Assembly: GCA_965117035.1 (NCBI GenBank)
Contig: OZ220748.1
Span: 1,550,001 to 1,614,000, forward strand
Length of the DNA: 64,000 bases
Direction: 5' to 3'
Source of the DNA: CAZENU01 sp965117035
GTDB taxonomy: Bacteria; Chloroflexota; Dehalococcoidia; Lucifugimonadales; CAZENU01
The position numbers were made by a program, and so were the translations under genes. Every line of letters begins with the position of its first letter. Within the stretch, counting starts at the first letter, position 1. Of the stretch, positions 1 to 8,510 are shown in pieces. The notes beneath the pieces are model-generated. The model was given only the letters and a program-made list of their open reading frames with translations, searched no databases and was not told where the DNA came from.

Positions 1-526
1 CCAGCCCATCGCCTTCCCCCACACCGTCCACGTCCAGGACATGGGCCTGGACTGCACCTTCTGCCACCGGAACGTGACGAAGGGCGAGGCCGCCACGATA
101 CCGGCCGTCAACCTGTGCATGAGCTGCCACGTAGCGGTCGGCGACGACCTGCCGGAGGTGGAGAAGCTGCGGGACATCCACGAGCGGGGCCAGCCGATCG
201 ACTGGGTGCGCGTCCACAGGGTGCCCGACCACGTCCAGTTCGTCCACGAGGCGCACGTGCGCCGCTTCTCGGGCACCAAGACCGTCGTCGAGCAGGTGCG
301 CAACATCGAGACGGAGATACGGCGCGTCGAGGCCGAGAAGATCGATCCCAGCGCCAGGGTCGGCGACACGATGCAGATCGAGTCGTCCCAGACCTGCGCC
401 ATCTGCCACGGCGACGTCGGCAGCATGACGAAGGTCGCGCAGGTGCGGTCGCTCAAGATGGGCGACTGCGTCGACTGCCACCGCAAGAACGACGCTCCCG
501 CCGACTGCACGACGTGCCACTACTAG
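1..526 (+). CDS. actA: ActA, pentaheme cytochrome c subunit of alternative complex III (5' end outside window)
   Basis: The reading frame is open from base 2 and the start lies before the window. The visible 174 residues carry five CxxCH heme motifs (CTFCH, CMSCH, CAICH, CVDCH, CTTCH), matching the pentaheme ActA subunit. In the known complex, ActA sits on the periplasmic face and passes electrons from the iron-sulfur subunit towards the monoheme cytochrome ActE. The family assignment rests on the heme count and on the genes that follow directly (ActB halves, NrfD proteins, ActD, ActE). The N-terminal anchor or signal cannot be seen. Confidence 0.9.
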   Translation, partial: QPIAFPHTVHVQDMGLDCTFCHRNVTKGEAATIPAVNLCMSCHVAVGDDLPEVEKLRDIHERGQPIDWVRVHRVPDHVQFVHEAHVRRFSGTKTVVEQVRNIETEIRRVEAEKIDPSARVGDTMQIESSQTCAICHGDVGSMTKVAQVRSLKMGDCVDCHRKNDAPADCTTCHY

Positions 527-530
527 AGAT

Positions 531-2807
531 ATGCCAGTAGAGCTGACAAGAAGAAGGTTCCTGGCCCTGCTGGGCGGCTCGGCCGCCTCGGCGGTCGTGT
601 TCCAGGCCTGCGGCGTCCCGCCGAGGGAGATGCTGGTGCAGGCGCCGCTGGAGATGCCCGAGGACATGGTCACCGGGCTCGACAACTGGTACGCGACGCT
701 GTGCCGGCAGTGCCCGACGAGCGAGGGCATCGTCGTCCGCGTGATGGAGGGCCGGGCAAAGAAGGTCGAGGGCAACGTCGACTACCCGGTCAACCTGGGC
801 AAGCACAGCGCGCGCTGCGAGGCGGGCCTGCAGGCACTCTACGATCCCGACCGCATAAGCGCGCCGCTCCTCCGCATCGGGGAGCGCGGCGCGGGCATGT
901 GGGAGGAGATAAGCTGGCCCGACGCCATCGCGCGCGTCGCCCTGCAGATCGAGCAGCTCCAGGACAAGTCGCAGGCGGTGATGGTCACCAACCCGGCAGG
1001 GGCGCACCTCGGCATGGTCGTCGACAGCTTCGTCGCGGCCGCCGGCGCCCGCCACCTCGCCTACGAGCCGCTGGACACCGTGACGCTCCGGGCCGCCGTA
1101 AAGAACGTCTTCCAGCAGGACCTGATGCCCGACTTCGACCTCGAGCGCGCCGAGTACGTGCTGTCGTTCGGGGCCGACTTCCTGAACACGTGGGTCTCCC
1201 CCGTGCGCTACAGCCGCGGCTACGGAGAGTTCCGCCAGGGCGACCGCGTCCGCGGAACGATGACTCACGTCGACTCCCGCTTCTCGATGACGGCAGCCAA
1301 CGCCGACAAGTGGCTGTACGCGCCTCCCGGAACGGAGGGCGCCGTGGCGCTGGCCATCGCCAGGGTGATCGTCGACGAGGGCAAGGCCGACCCCGACGCC
1401 GCGTCCCGCCTCACCTCCGGCGGCCTCGACCTGGGCGCGTACACGCCCGAGGCGGTCGCGGGCCAGACGGGGCTGAAGGCCGAGGACATCGTCCACGTCG
1501 CGGAGGAGTTCGCCAGCCACGGCTCGAAGAGCCTGGCCATCGGCGGCGGCTCGGTCGCGGCGCAGACGAACGGCCTGGACGCGCTCAACGCGATCTACGC
1601 CCTCAACCACCTCGTCGGCAGCGTCGGCCAGCCGGGCGGCGTCGTGCTCAACCCCGACCGGCCGCTGGGTCTGTCCGCCGCCGGCTCCGGCTCGTCGTTC
1701 GAGGCGTGGCGGGCGCTGACCTCCGACATGAGGAGCGGCAACGTCAAGGTGATGATGGTGTCCGGCGCCGACCCGATGTACGGCCTGCCGGCCAACGTGG
1801 GATTCCGGGACGCCAGCTACGACGTGCCGTTCATCTTCAGCTTCTCCGGCCGCATGGACGACACGACCGCTATGGCCGACCTGGTGCTGCCAGCGCACAA
1901 CTACCTGGAGGACTGGGGCACCGACGTCCCGAACCCGGGCCCCGGGCACCAGGTGCTGGGCTTCCAGCAGCCGGTGGTCCGGCCGTTCTTCGAGTCGCGG
2001 GGCGAGTTCCTGGGCACGAAGAACTTCCCGGACGTGCTCATGGCGATCGCCGAGTCGCTGGAGCTCGACCTGGGCCTGCCGGGCGACAGCTTCATGGCCG
2101 TGCTCCAGGCCGGGGCGCGCGAGCTGTACGACAACCGGAAAGGCACCGTTGGGAAGCGCCCCGTGGGGGACTACACGAGCTTCGAGGCGTTCTGGAACGC
2201 CGCGCTGCAGCACGGGCTGTGGGAGGACGAGTCGGCCACCTACTCGGGCACGGCTCCGACGGCGCCCGCGCTCTCGGCGCCGGGTGTCGCGAGACAGGGC
2301 GGAGACGCGGGTTCCTACCCGTACCGGCTGGTGCCGTTCGCCTCGGCCTCGCTCACCGACGGAAGCCTGTCGCACCTTCCGTGGCTGCAGGCGACGCCGG
2401 ACCCGATCACGACGGCCACCTGGAAGACTTGGGTCGAGCTCAGCTTCGAGGCGGCCGCGGACCTCGGCATCAAGGAGGGCGACCGCGTGCGAGTCGTCTC
2501 CGAGGCCGGGTCGATCGAGGCGCTGGCGTACCCGACGCCCGCCTCCGCCAGGGACATCGTCTCGGTGCCGGTGGGACAGGGACACAGGGCGGGGGGCCGC
2601 TACTCGGAGAACCGGGGCTCGAACGTGCTCTCGATCCTGTCTCCCCTCGCCGTCGGCGGGTCCGACGGGCTCGCGTGGGCCGGGACGAGAGTCAGGATAG
2701 AGAAGCTGGGCGGCAACGAGATGATTCCGAAATTCGAGAACACGGCGCCGGATCTGGCTGTGGACGAGCACAACCGGATCATCGGCATAACGCCGACCGA
2801 CACGTAG
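531..2807 (+). CDS. actB1: ActB N-terminal half: molybdopterin-oxidoreductase-like subunit of alternative complex III
   Basis: This 758-residue protein starts 4 bases after actA and has a twin-arginine-type leader (R7-R8-R9-F-L, then a hydrophobic stretch). It is therefore expected to be exported folded. The body resembles molybdopterin oxidoreductases. In characterised ACIII this domain holds no molybdenum. Consistent with a lost cofactor, the N-terminal cluster pattern is incomplete: C58, C61 and C96 are present, but the third cysteine position is glutamate E65. In many genomes this domain is fused to the ferredoxin domain; here the two are separate genes 12 bases apart. Role: structural/electron-transfer scaffold on the outer face of the membrane. 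Confidence 0.88.
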   Translation: MPVELTRRRFLALLGGSAASAVVFQACGVPPREMLVQAPLEMPEDMVTGLDNWYATLCRQCPTSEGIVVRVMEGRAKKVEGNVDYPVNLGKHSARCEAGLQALYDPDRISAPLLRIGERGAGMWEEISWPDAIARVALQIEQLQDKSQAVMVTNPAGAHLGMVVDSFVAAAGARHLAYEPLDTVTLRAAVKNVFQQDLMPDFDLERAEYVLSFGADFLNTWVSPVRYSRGYGEFRQGDRVRGTMTHVDSRFSMTAANADKWLYAPPGTEGAVALAIARVIVDEGKADPDAASRLTSGGLDLGAYTPEAVAGQTGLKAEDIVHVAEEFASHGSKSLAIGGGSVAAQTNGLDALNAIYALNHLVGSVGQPGGVVLNPDRPLGLSAAGSGSSFEAWRALTSDMRSGNVKVMMVSGADPMYGLPANVGFRDASYDVPFIFSFSGRMDDTTAMADLVLPAHNYLEDWGTDVPNPGPGHQVLGFQQPVVRPFFESRGEFLGTKNFPDVLMAIAESLELDLGLPGDSFMAVLQAGARELYDNRKGTVGKRPVGDYTSFEAFWNAALQHGLWEDESATYSGTAPTAPALSAPGVARQGGDAGSYPYRLVPFASASLTDGSLSHLPWLQATPDPITTATWKTWVELSFEAAADLGIKEGDRVRVVSEAGSIEALAYPTPASARDIVSVPVGQGHRAGGRYSENRGSNVLSILSPLAVGGSDGLAWAGTRVRIEKLGGNEMIPKFENTAPDLAVDEHNRIIGITPTDT

Positions 2808-2819
2808 GAGACGGTATCG

Positions 2820-3599
2820 ATGGCAGACGAGAAGTGGGGGATGGTGGTCGACATCGACCGGTGCACTGGCTGCCAGGCGTGCGTCGTAGCGTGCCAGTCC
2901 GAGAACAATATCCCGATCAACAACGAGGCCCACTTCAAGCAGCGCCGCCCGATCCAGTGGATGCGGATCGAGCGCTACTGGGAGGGGGAGTTCCCGAACA
3001 TCAAGGCGCGGTTCATCCCGGTGATGTGCCAGCACTGCGACAACGCGCCGTGCGAGCCGGTCTGCCCCGTCTTCGCAACGTACCACAACCCGGAGGGCCT
3101 GAACGTACAGGTCTACAACCGCTGCATCGGCACGCGGTTCTGCGCGAACAACTGCCCGTACCACGCGCGCTTCTTCAACTTCTGGGAGCCGGCGTGGCCC
3201 GAGAGCCTCAAGAACCAGCTCAACCCGGACGTCACCGTGCGCAGCCGGGGCATCATGGAGAAGTGCACCTTCTGCGTGCAGCGCATCCGGCGCTCGAAGC
3301 GCGACGAGAGGCGCGGCGAGCCGCTCGAGGACGGCGACCGCGGCCTGAACCCGGCGTGCGTCAACGCCTGCCCGACGGACACGCTCGTCTTCGGCGACAT
3401 ATCGGACGTGATGGAGGCCGCGCACGCCGACCAGCCCATGCCGGCCGAGCCCAAGAGCCGGGCCGGCAAGCTGATCGCGAAGGAGATGCAGGACAGCGGC
3501 CGGGGATACAGCCTGTTCGAGGACCTGGGCACCCGGCCCAACGTGATCTACCTGAAGAAGGTCGACAAGGACGCCAAGGGTTCCAACGGACATGCATAA
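2820..3599 (+). CDS. actB2: ActB C-terminal half: ferredoxin-type iron-sulfur subunit of alternative complex III
   Basis: A 259-residue iron-sulfur protein of the HybA/DmsB type. Cysteines fall in four groups: C15/18/21/25, C70/73/78/82, C102/108/112 and C149/152/180/184. Fifteen cysteines fit three [4Fe-4S] clusters plus one [3Fe-4S] cluster, the content reported for the ActB ferredoxin domain. The CIGTxxC spacing in the third group is typical of ACIII proteins. There is no signal peptide, so export probably rides on the TAT leader of the preceding half. The 3' end overlaps the next gene by 8 bases. Confidence 0.9.
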   Translation: MADEKWGMVVDIDRCTGCQACVVACQSENNIPINNEAHFKQRRPIQWMRIERYWEGEFPNIKARFIPVMCQHCDNAPCEPVCPVFATYHNPEGLNVQVYNRCIGTRFCANNCPYHARFFNFWEPAWPESLKNQLNPDVTVRSRGIMEKCTFCVQRIRRSKRDERRGEPLEDGDRGLNPACVNACPTDTLVFGDISDVMEAAHADQPMPAEPKSRAGKLIAKEMQDSGRGYSLFEDLGTRPNVIYLKKVDKDAKGSNGHA

Positions 3600-4983
3600 C
3601 GGCGACGCACACGCGGGACACGCCCCGACGACGCCGGCAGGGATCACCAACGACCTGCTGGCGAAGCACGCCGCGCCGGCCCCGGCCTACCGCTGGGTCG
3701 CGGTCGTGTGCGCCGTGCTGCTCGTCCTGGGCGTCGTCGGCGTGGTGCTCCGGCTGTCCGGGGGTGTGAGCGACAAGACGGTGTGGGGCTACTACGCCGC
3801 GCTGTTCGCGTTCATCCTGTCGACGGCGCAGGCGGCGCCGATGGTCGCCATCGCGACCAGGCTGGCCAAGGGCCACTGGCGCAGGCCGATATCGCGCATC
3901 TCCGAGATGTACACCGCCGTCGGCCTGCTGAACCTGCTGCTGTTCATACCGATGCTGTGGGTGCTGCCGAGCCTCGACGACGGCCGCCGCACGCTGTGGT
4001 TCTTCGGCAACTCGGACATCCCGGGCTACGGCCACGTCCCCCACTTCTGGACGGCGCTCGCGCTGCTGTCCCTGGTCGTCTGCGGCATCGTGATGCTGTG
4101 GGTGTCGTCGCTGCCGGACCTGGCGGCGATACGCGACAGGTCCACCGGCCGGCAGCAGCGGATCGCCGCGCGGCTGGCGGGGCGATGGAGCGGCACGACG
4201 CGCCAGTGGGAGGTCCTGGACAAGCGGGTCGGCATCCTGGGCGCCTACTACTTCATGATGCTGGTGTTCGTCCACTTCCTGGTCAGCGTCGACTTCGCGA
4301 TGGCGCTGATACCGGGCTGGATCGACGCGCTCTTCCCGGCGACGCACGCCTTCACGTCCCTGCAGGGCGGGGCCGCGACCGTGCTGATCACGATGTTCAT
4401 CCTGCGCCGGACCGGCTACGGCGACTACATCGAGCTCGACCAGTTCTGGGGACTGGGCAAGCTGCTGATGGCGCTGTCGCTGCTCTGGTTCTGGTTCTGG
4501 TTCTCCAGCTTCAACATCCTGTGGTACGGCAGGAAGCCGAACGAGCAGGCGGTGCTGGACCTGCTCATGACCGGGCCCTACCTGTGGATGTTCGTCTCGA
4601 CATTCGTGCTGAACTTCCTGGCGCCGTTCTTCCTGATGATCTGGAACCCGATACGCAAGAGCATCTGGGGCCCGACGCTGGTCGCCGTCGGCGTGCTGAT
4701 CGGCACGCTGCTGGACAGGGTGCGCATCTACGTGGCGGCCTACTCGGTGCCGGACGAAGAGGCGGCGCACCACGCGCTCGGCCACGTGCCCGACGCGGTG
4801 ATGCCGCAGCTCGCGGACGTGCTGGTCTGGGCGGGCGGCCTCGGCGGCGCCGTGCTGGTGCTGCTGATCGTGGCCCGGGTCGTCCCGGTCGTCAGCATGT
4901 GGGAGCAGGTCGAGCTGCTCCTGTACAAGGTCCACCGGAAGTTCCACCGGACGGAGGTCCTCGTCCTCGGCAAGCCGGAGTAG
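3592..4983 (+). CDS. actF: NrfD-family membrane subunit of alternative complex III (ActF-like, second quinol-side subunit)
   Basis: A 463-residue protein with about ten hydrophobic segments, of the NrfD/PsrC family. It starts inside the end of actB2. ACIII normally has two NrfD subunits, ActC and ActF. The downstream copy at 5018 keeps the sequence expected of ActC better (glycine-rich HAG segment, HTGRPW), so I assign this one as ActF-like by elimination. Having both copies adjacent, before actD, differs from the usual A-B-C-D-E-F order. The long hydrophilic N-terminus (about 30 residues rich in H, A and P) is not membrane embedded. Confidence 0.75.
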   Translation: MHNGDAHAGHAPTTPAGITNDLLAKHAAPAPAYRWVAVVCAVLLVLGVVGVVLRLSGGVSDKTVWGYYAALFAFILSTAQAAPMVAIATRLAKGHWRRPISRISEMYTAVGLLNLLLFIPMLWVLPSLDDGRRTLWFFGNSDIPGYGHVPHFWTALALLSLVVCGIVMLWVSSLPDLAAIRDRSTGRQQRIAARLAGRWSGTTRQWEVLDKRVGILGAYYFMMLVFVHFLVSVDFAMALIPGWIDALFPATHAFTSLQGGAATVLITMFILRRTGYGDYIELDQFWGLGKLLMALSLLWFWFWFSSFNILWYGRKPNEQAVLDLLMTGPYLWMFVSTFVLNFLAPFFLMIWNPIRKSIWGPTLVAVGVLIGTLLDRVRIYVAAYSVPDEEAAHHALGHVPDAVMPQLADVLVWAGGLGGAVLVLLIVARVVPVVSMWEQVELLLYKVHRKFHRTEVLVLGKPE

Positions 4984-5017
4984 CGGCGGACACGACACCA
5001 GGCAGAAGCAAGCGCAA

Positions 5018-6391
5018 ATGCAAGAGCACGTACAGCTCACACAGAAACAGATCAACAAGGACCTGCTCAAGGGAGTCTTCGAGTGGCCGAAGTGGTGGTT
5101 CGGCTCGGTCACCTTCCTGGTGCTCGTCTACATCACGGGCGTGGGCGCGTTCGGGTACATGATCAACCAGGGCGTGGGCGTGACCGGTCTCAACCGCCCC
5201 GTGTTCTGGGGCGTGTACATGGTCAACTTCGTCTTCTGGATCGGGATCAGCCACGCGGGGATCATGATCTCGGCGATCCTGCGTCTGACGCAGGCGGAGT
5301 GGCGCAGACCGGTGACGCGCGCAGCCGAGGTGCTGACCGTCTTCTCGCTCATGGGCGCGACGATGGCCGCCGCGCTGGTGCACACCGGCCGGCCATGGCG
5401 CTCCTACTGGGTGTTCCCGTACGACTTCTCGCGCGGCGTGTGGATGAACGTCCGGTCGCCGCTGATCTGGGACCCGAGCGCGGTCAACACGTACCTGATC
5501 GCGAGCTCGCTGTTCGTGTTCGTGGCGCTGCTGCCCGACCTGGCGATCATCCGCGACCGGGCGAACGGCCCCGTGCGCCACGTCTACTCCGTCCTGTGCC
5601 TCGGCTGGCGGGGCACGCCGCGGCAGTGGAAGCTGCAGGCCGTCGCGGGCATCCTGCTGTCGGCCCTGGTGCTGCCGGTGTTCGTGTCCGTCCACAGCAT
5701 CGTGTCGTGGGACTTCGCGGTGCAGATCGGGACGGAGGGCTGGCACTCGACGATCTTCGCGCCCTACTTCATCATCGGCGCCATCCACTCCGGCGTCGCC
5801 GCCGTGGCGACCGTGATGGTCGTGATGGTGTGGCTGTGGGGCTGGGACAAGTACCTGACGCCCGACCACTTCGACGCGATCGGGCGGCTGCTGATCGTGG
5901 TCGGCACGACCTGGTTCTTCTTCTTCTTCCTGGAGTGGGTCTTCGCCCTCTACACGCTGGAGCTTCCCGAGCTCGCGATGAGGGAGCTGCAGATATTCGA
6001 CTGGCCGATGAGCGGCCTGTTCGCGCTGTTCATCATCACCGCCTTCTTCATCCCGGTGCCGGCGTGGCTGTTCAAGCGCGTCAGGCGCAGCCTGCTGCTG
6101 ATGTTCATCACGACCATCCTGGTCAACGTCGGCATGTGGCTGGAGCGCTTCCTGATCGTCATACCGGGGCTGATGAGGAAGTCGCCGATGATCTTCGAGT
6201 GGGGCACGTACAGGCCGAGCATCATCGAGATACTGATGGTGATAGCGATCTTCGCCTGGGTCGGCATCGGCATGCTGATCTTCTCCAAGGTGTTCCCGCT
6301 GGTGCCGCTGTTCGACGTGAAAGAGGCGATGACCGGAAGAGACGAGATCAAGGTGGGCAGGCGGACCGTGCCTGCCTCCATTCGAGAGTGA
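5018..6391 (+). CDS. actC: ActC, NrfD-family quinol-oxidising membrane subunit of alternative complex III
   Basis: A 457-residue, roughly ten-helix NrfD-type protein. It has the helix motif GISHAGIMISAIL and the loop HTGRPWRSYW, positions that form the quinol site region in known ActC proteins. ActC contacts the iron-sulfur subunit and delivers quinol electrons to it. It lies 34 bases after the first NrfD gene and 9 bases before actD. The start chosen gives a polar N-terminus (MQEHVQLTQKQ) ahead of the first helix. Confidence 0.87.
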   Translation: MQEHVQLTQKQINKDLLKGVFEWPKWWFGSVTFLVLVYITGVGAFGYMINQGVGVTGLNRPVFWGVYMVNFVFWIGISHAGIMISAILRLTQAEWRRPVTRAAEVLTVFSLMGATMAAALVHTGRPWRSYWVFPYDFSRGVWMNVRSPLIWDPSAVNTYLIASSLFVFVALLPDLAIIRDRANGPVRHVYSVLCLGWRGTPRQWKLQAVAGILLSALVLPVFVSVHSIVSWDFAVQIGTEGWHSTIFAPYFIIGAIHSGVAAVATVMVVMVWLWGWDKYLTPDHFDAIGRLLIVVGTTWFFFFFLEWVFALYTLELPELAMRELQIFDWPMSGLFALFIITAFFIPVPAWLFKRVRRSLLLMFITTILVNVGMWLERFLIVIPGLMRKSPMIFEWGTYRPSIIEILMVIAIFAWVGIGMLIFSKVFPLVPLFDVKEAMTGRDEIKVGRRTVPASIRE

Positions 6392-6400
6392 GGTGCTGAG

Positions 6401-6943
6401 ATGGCGCTTTCCATGAGCGCGGCGTCTGATGTCGGGAGCGTGGTCGGGCTCTTCACGGAGCCGGACCCGGCGGCCGACGCGATGGACGCGCTGAAAGAGG
6501 CAGGCTTCACGCAGGCCGAGTACGAGGTGCTGACCGGCACACCGTACCCGGAGGGCACCTTCGGCGAGGCCGAGCCGGTGCACAAGCTGTACCGCTTCCC
6601 GCTGCTCGGCGCCGCCTGCGGGTTCATCATCGGCCTGCTGCTCACGGTCGGCACGCAGATCTCGTACCCGGTCGTGACCGGCGGCAAGCCGATCCTGTCG
6701 GTGCCGCCGATGGCCATCGTGATGTACGAGGGCACGATGCTGGGCGCGATCATCATGACCGTGTTCGGCATCATCTTCGAGTCGCGGCTGCCGCGGATGT
6801 TCATGGGCGCCTACGACGACCGGATCACCGAGGGCTACATCGGCGTGGTCGTCACGACGCAGAAGGACAGGATCGCCAACGCGGAAGAGGTGCTCAAGGG
6901 CGCCGGAGCCGAGGACATCAAGCGCGGCTCGGACGACGCGTAG
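6401..6943 (+). CDS. actD: ActD, DUF3341 membrane subunit of alternative complex III
   Basis: A 180-residue protein with an N-terminal cytoplasmic DUF3341-like domain (GLFTEPDPAADAMDALKEAG), two hydrophobic helices around residues 65-85 and 110-130, and a short soluble tail. This is the normal architecture of ActD, whose role in the complex is structural. A GAGG-type ribosome site (gaggtgctgag) precedes the start, which follows actC by 9 bases. Confidence 0.87.
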   Translation: MALSMSAASDVGSVVGLFTEPDPAADAMDALKEAGFTQAEYEVLTGTPYPEGTFGEAEPVHKLYRFPLLGAACGFIIGLLLTVGTQISYPVVTGGKPILSVPPMAIVMYEGTMLGAIIMTVFGIIFESRLPRMFMGAYDDRITEGYIGVVVTTQKDRIANAEEVLKGAGAEDIKRGSDDA

Positions 6944-6963
6944 CCCAGCTATCCACGGACTCC

Positions 6964-7620
6964 ATGAACCACGACAGCGAACATAGAGGGCCGATGAGCG
7001 GAAGGCTGTGGGGCGTCGTATTCGCGATGCTGCTGCTGGCCGTCGCGGCGGGCTGCAGCGGCAACATCCGCAGCGGCGACGTAGAGATCTACGGCATCGC
7101 CGAGTTCAGGCTGCCCGCGTTCCCCGAGGCCGGCACGTTCATCGAGGTCTTCAACGAGATGCACTACCAGCCCTCGTACCGGTCGCAGGAGGGCCCGCGC
7201 ATCCTGCCGCCGCCCAACTCCGTCTCGATCACCGGCAGGGACGTGCAGTACACGTCGCTGGCGGCGCACGAGGGGCTGCAGATACCCCAGGACGTGCTGG
7301 ACAGCTACGACCTGGAGGCGACCGCCGAGCTGTACCGCATCAACTGCCTGGTGTGTCACGGCGACGCGATGGCCGGCGACGGCCAGTTCGGCACGATGAT
7401 GCAGGAGAAGGGCCTGTCCCCCGTGCCCGCGAACCTGACCCTGGAGCTGACGCAGGACTCGCCTCCGGGCGACCTGTACGCCTTCATCTCGTGGGGCGGC
7501 AGGCAGGGCTCCGCGGCCAACTTCCGCGGCCGCCAGTCGACGTCGCCGATGCCCGAGTTCAGGCTGCTCCTGACCGACGCCGAACGCTGGGCGCTGGTGA
7601 AATACCTGCTGGACAACTAG
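6964..7620 (+). CDS. actE: ActE, monoheme cytochrome c lipoprotein of alternative complex III
   Basis: A 218-residue protein with a hydrophobic leader ending in the lipobox VAAGC, so it is probably lipid-anchored outside the membrane. One heme motif (CLVCH) lies near residue 125. ActE accepts electrons from ActA and hands them on to an oxidase or soluble carrier. An internal ATG at 6994 gives a more conventional short n-region before the lipobox and may be the true start. No cytochrome oxidase gene follows in the window, so the electron acceptor is encoded elsewhere. Confidence 0.85.
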   Translation: MNHDSEHRGPMSGRLWGVVFAMLLLAVAAGCSGNIRSGDVEIYGIAEFRLPAFPEAGTFIEVFNEMHYQPSYRSQEGPRILPPPNSVSITGRDVQYTSLAAHEGLQIPQDVLDSYDLEATAELYRINCLVCHGDAMAGDGQFGTMMQEKGLSPVPANLTLELTQDSPPGDLYAFISWGGRQGSAANFRGRQSTSPMPEFRLLLTDAERWALVKYLLDN

Positions 7621-7659
7621 CGCCTGTCCATCTCGGCAGCAGCGGGCGGCGTGTCTTCC

Positions 7660-7778
7660 CCCTCTCCCTCGACGGGAGAGGGCTGGGGTGAGGGTGACAC
7701 TTCCCGCAGCCTGCCCCAGAGCCAAGCCTCGTCAGGCATGTCCCCCTCCCTCTAACTCCCTCCCGCCAGGGGAGGGAG
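7660..7778. repeat. Two REP-like palindromes after the act operon
   Basis: A perfect 9-bp stem (7660-7668 with 7674-7682, loop TCGAC) is followed by an 8-bp stem (7756-7763 with 7771-7778). Neither has a T-tract, so they do not look like intrinsic terminators. They could still stabilise the 3' end of the act mRNA. A related 7-bp hairpin sits at 9980-9998. They belong to the dispersed palindromes that fill gaps in this genome. No gene is supported between 7621 and 8120. Confidence 0.6.
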
Positions 7779-7830
7779 AACAAGAAGGCAACCCCTCTTC
7801 CGCCCCATCGGACGCCAGGAGGAACGTCCA

Positions 7831-7868
7831 CGCGTCCCATTCGAGGACTACGCCGAGGGCCTTGTCGG
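7831..7868 (-). pseudogene. Copied scrap of the 3' end of the dehydrogenase gene at 8511-9506
   Basis: These 38 bases match 8514-8551, the last codons of the neighbouring dehydrogenase, at 36 of 38 positions. They encode the same C-terminal residues (DKALGVVLEWDA). The stop codon is lost in this copy. It is too short to be functional and looks like a duplication remnant flanking the antitoxin gene. Confidence 0.6.
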
Positions 7869-8120
7869 CCCCACGGTCGGCGGCGGCAGCGCCAATCTGC
7901 CCGAAATACGCAGCCTGGGGCCATGATATGCTCAGGCTGTCCCCTTGCCGCCGAGTACGAAGTCAATCTCAAGAAGAATGCTGCACTCAGCGCCTGGCAC
8001 GCCAGCAATCAGCCTTTCCACCGATTCGTCGAGTCCTACGGGATCGTGGGCGGAGACCCGTTACCAGGCAAGGTAGTCTACGGCACGGCAATGGGAAGTC
8101 GAGCCAGCGAGGTGATGACT

Positions 8121-8354
8121 ATGCAAAGGGCCCTGCACATAAGGACGACGGTACTGCCGGGCGGCAAGGTGGAGTTCGCCAGCTCAGAGTTGGAGGCAGG
8201 GCAGTCAGTCGACGTGGTGGTGACTCGCTCCTCGTCTACCGAACGTCGATCCGTCGTCGACATCCTGGCTGAGGCGCCGGGGCATCTCCTCTTCAAGACC
8301 TCGAAGGAAGTCGACGACTACCTCAGAGAAGAGAAAGCATCGTGGGACCGCTGA
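8121..8354 (+). CDS. Small antitoxin-like protein (partner of a broken PIN toxin)
   Basis: A 77-residue protein with a basic N-terminal beta strand (MQRALHIRTTVLPGGKVEF) and the tail RRSVVDILAEAP...VDDYLREEKASWD. This pattern is seen in antitoxins encoded just before PIN-domain toxins. The start at 8121 is chosen because GAGGTGA lies 5 bases upstream and family members begin here; longer in-frame extensions back to 7923 have no such support. The C-terminus overlaps the start of the toxin remnant. Without a working toxin it may be a leftover or act against a toxin elsewhere. Confidence 0.6.
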   Translation: MQRALHIRTTVLPGGKVEFASSELEAGQSVDVVVTRSSSTERRSVVDILAEAPGHLLFKTSKEVDDYLREEKASWDR

Positions 8355-8390
8355 CCTTACCTACCCACGGTCCTGTCTAACTCGACGCCA
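8342..8390 (+). pseudogene. Remnant of a PIN-domain toxin start
   Basis: A GTG at 8342, overlapping the antitoxin end, begins the frame VGPLTLPTHGPV, then a TAA, then LDA. In PIN toxins of this type a tyrosine followed by a strand-leading Leu-Asp is expected at this point, so TAC to TAA would be a nonsense change in the first catalytic strand. Beyond about 16 codons I see no further PIN sequence. The toxin therefore appears both stopped and truncated. The family call is from memory of similar modules. Confidence 0.45.
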
Positions 8391-8510
8391 AGCGGGCCTC
8401 AACGTGTCTTGGACAGATGCGGGGCAAGGTCAATTCTTGCGAGGCCAGGGCGACGTTCCAACGCCCTGGTCTGCATAGAGGGCCAGGGCCCGTCCACCAG
8501 GACACGTGGA

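Noticed and set aside
453..3650. A 1065-codon open frame antisense to actB, and similar long antisense frames opposite actC, secA, gcvP and others
   Set aside because: Third-position G/C bias keeps shadow frames open in GC-rich DNA. The translations are Arg/Ala/His-rich with no family resemblance, while the sense frames encode recognisable proteins.
7923..8120. Long N-terminal extension of the antitoxin frame
   Set aside because: There is no ribosome site at 7923, the extra residues look unlike the family, and a GAGGTGA-preceded start exists at 8121.
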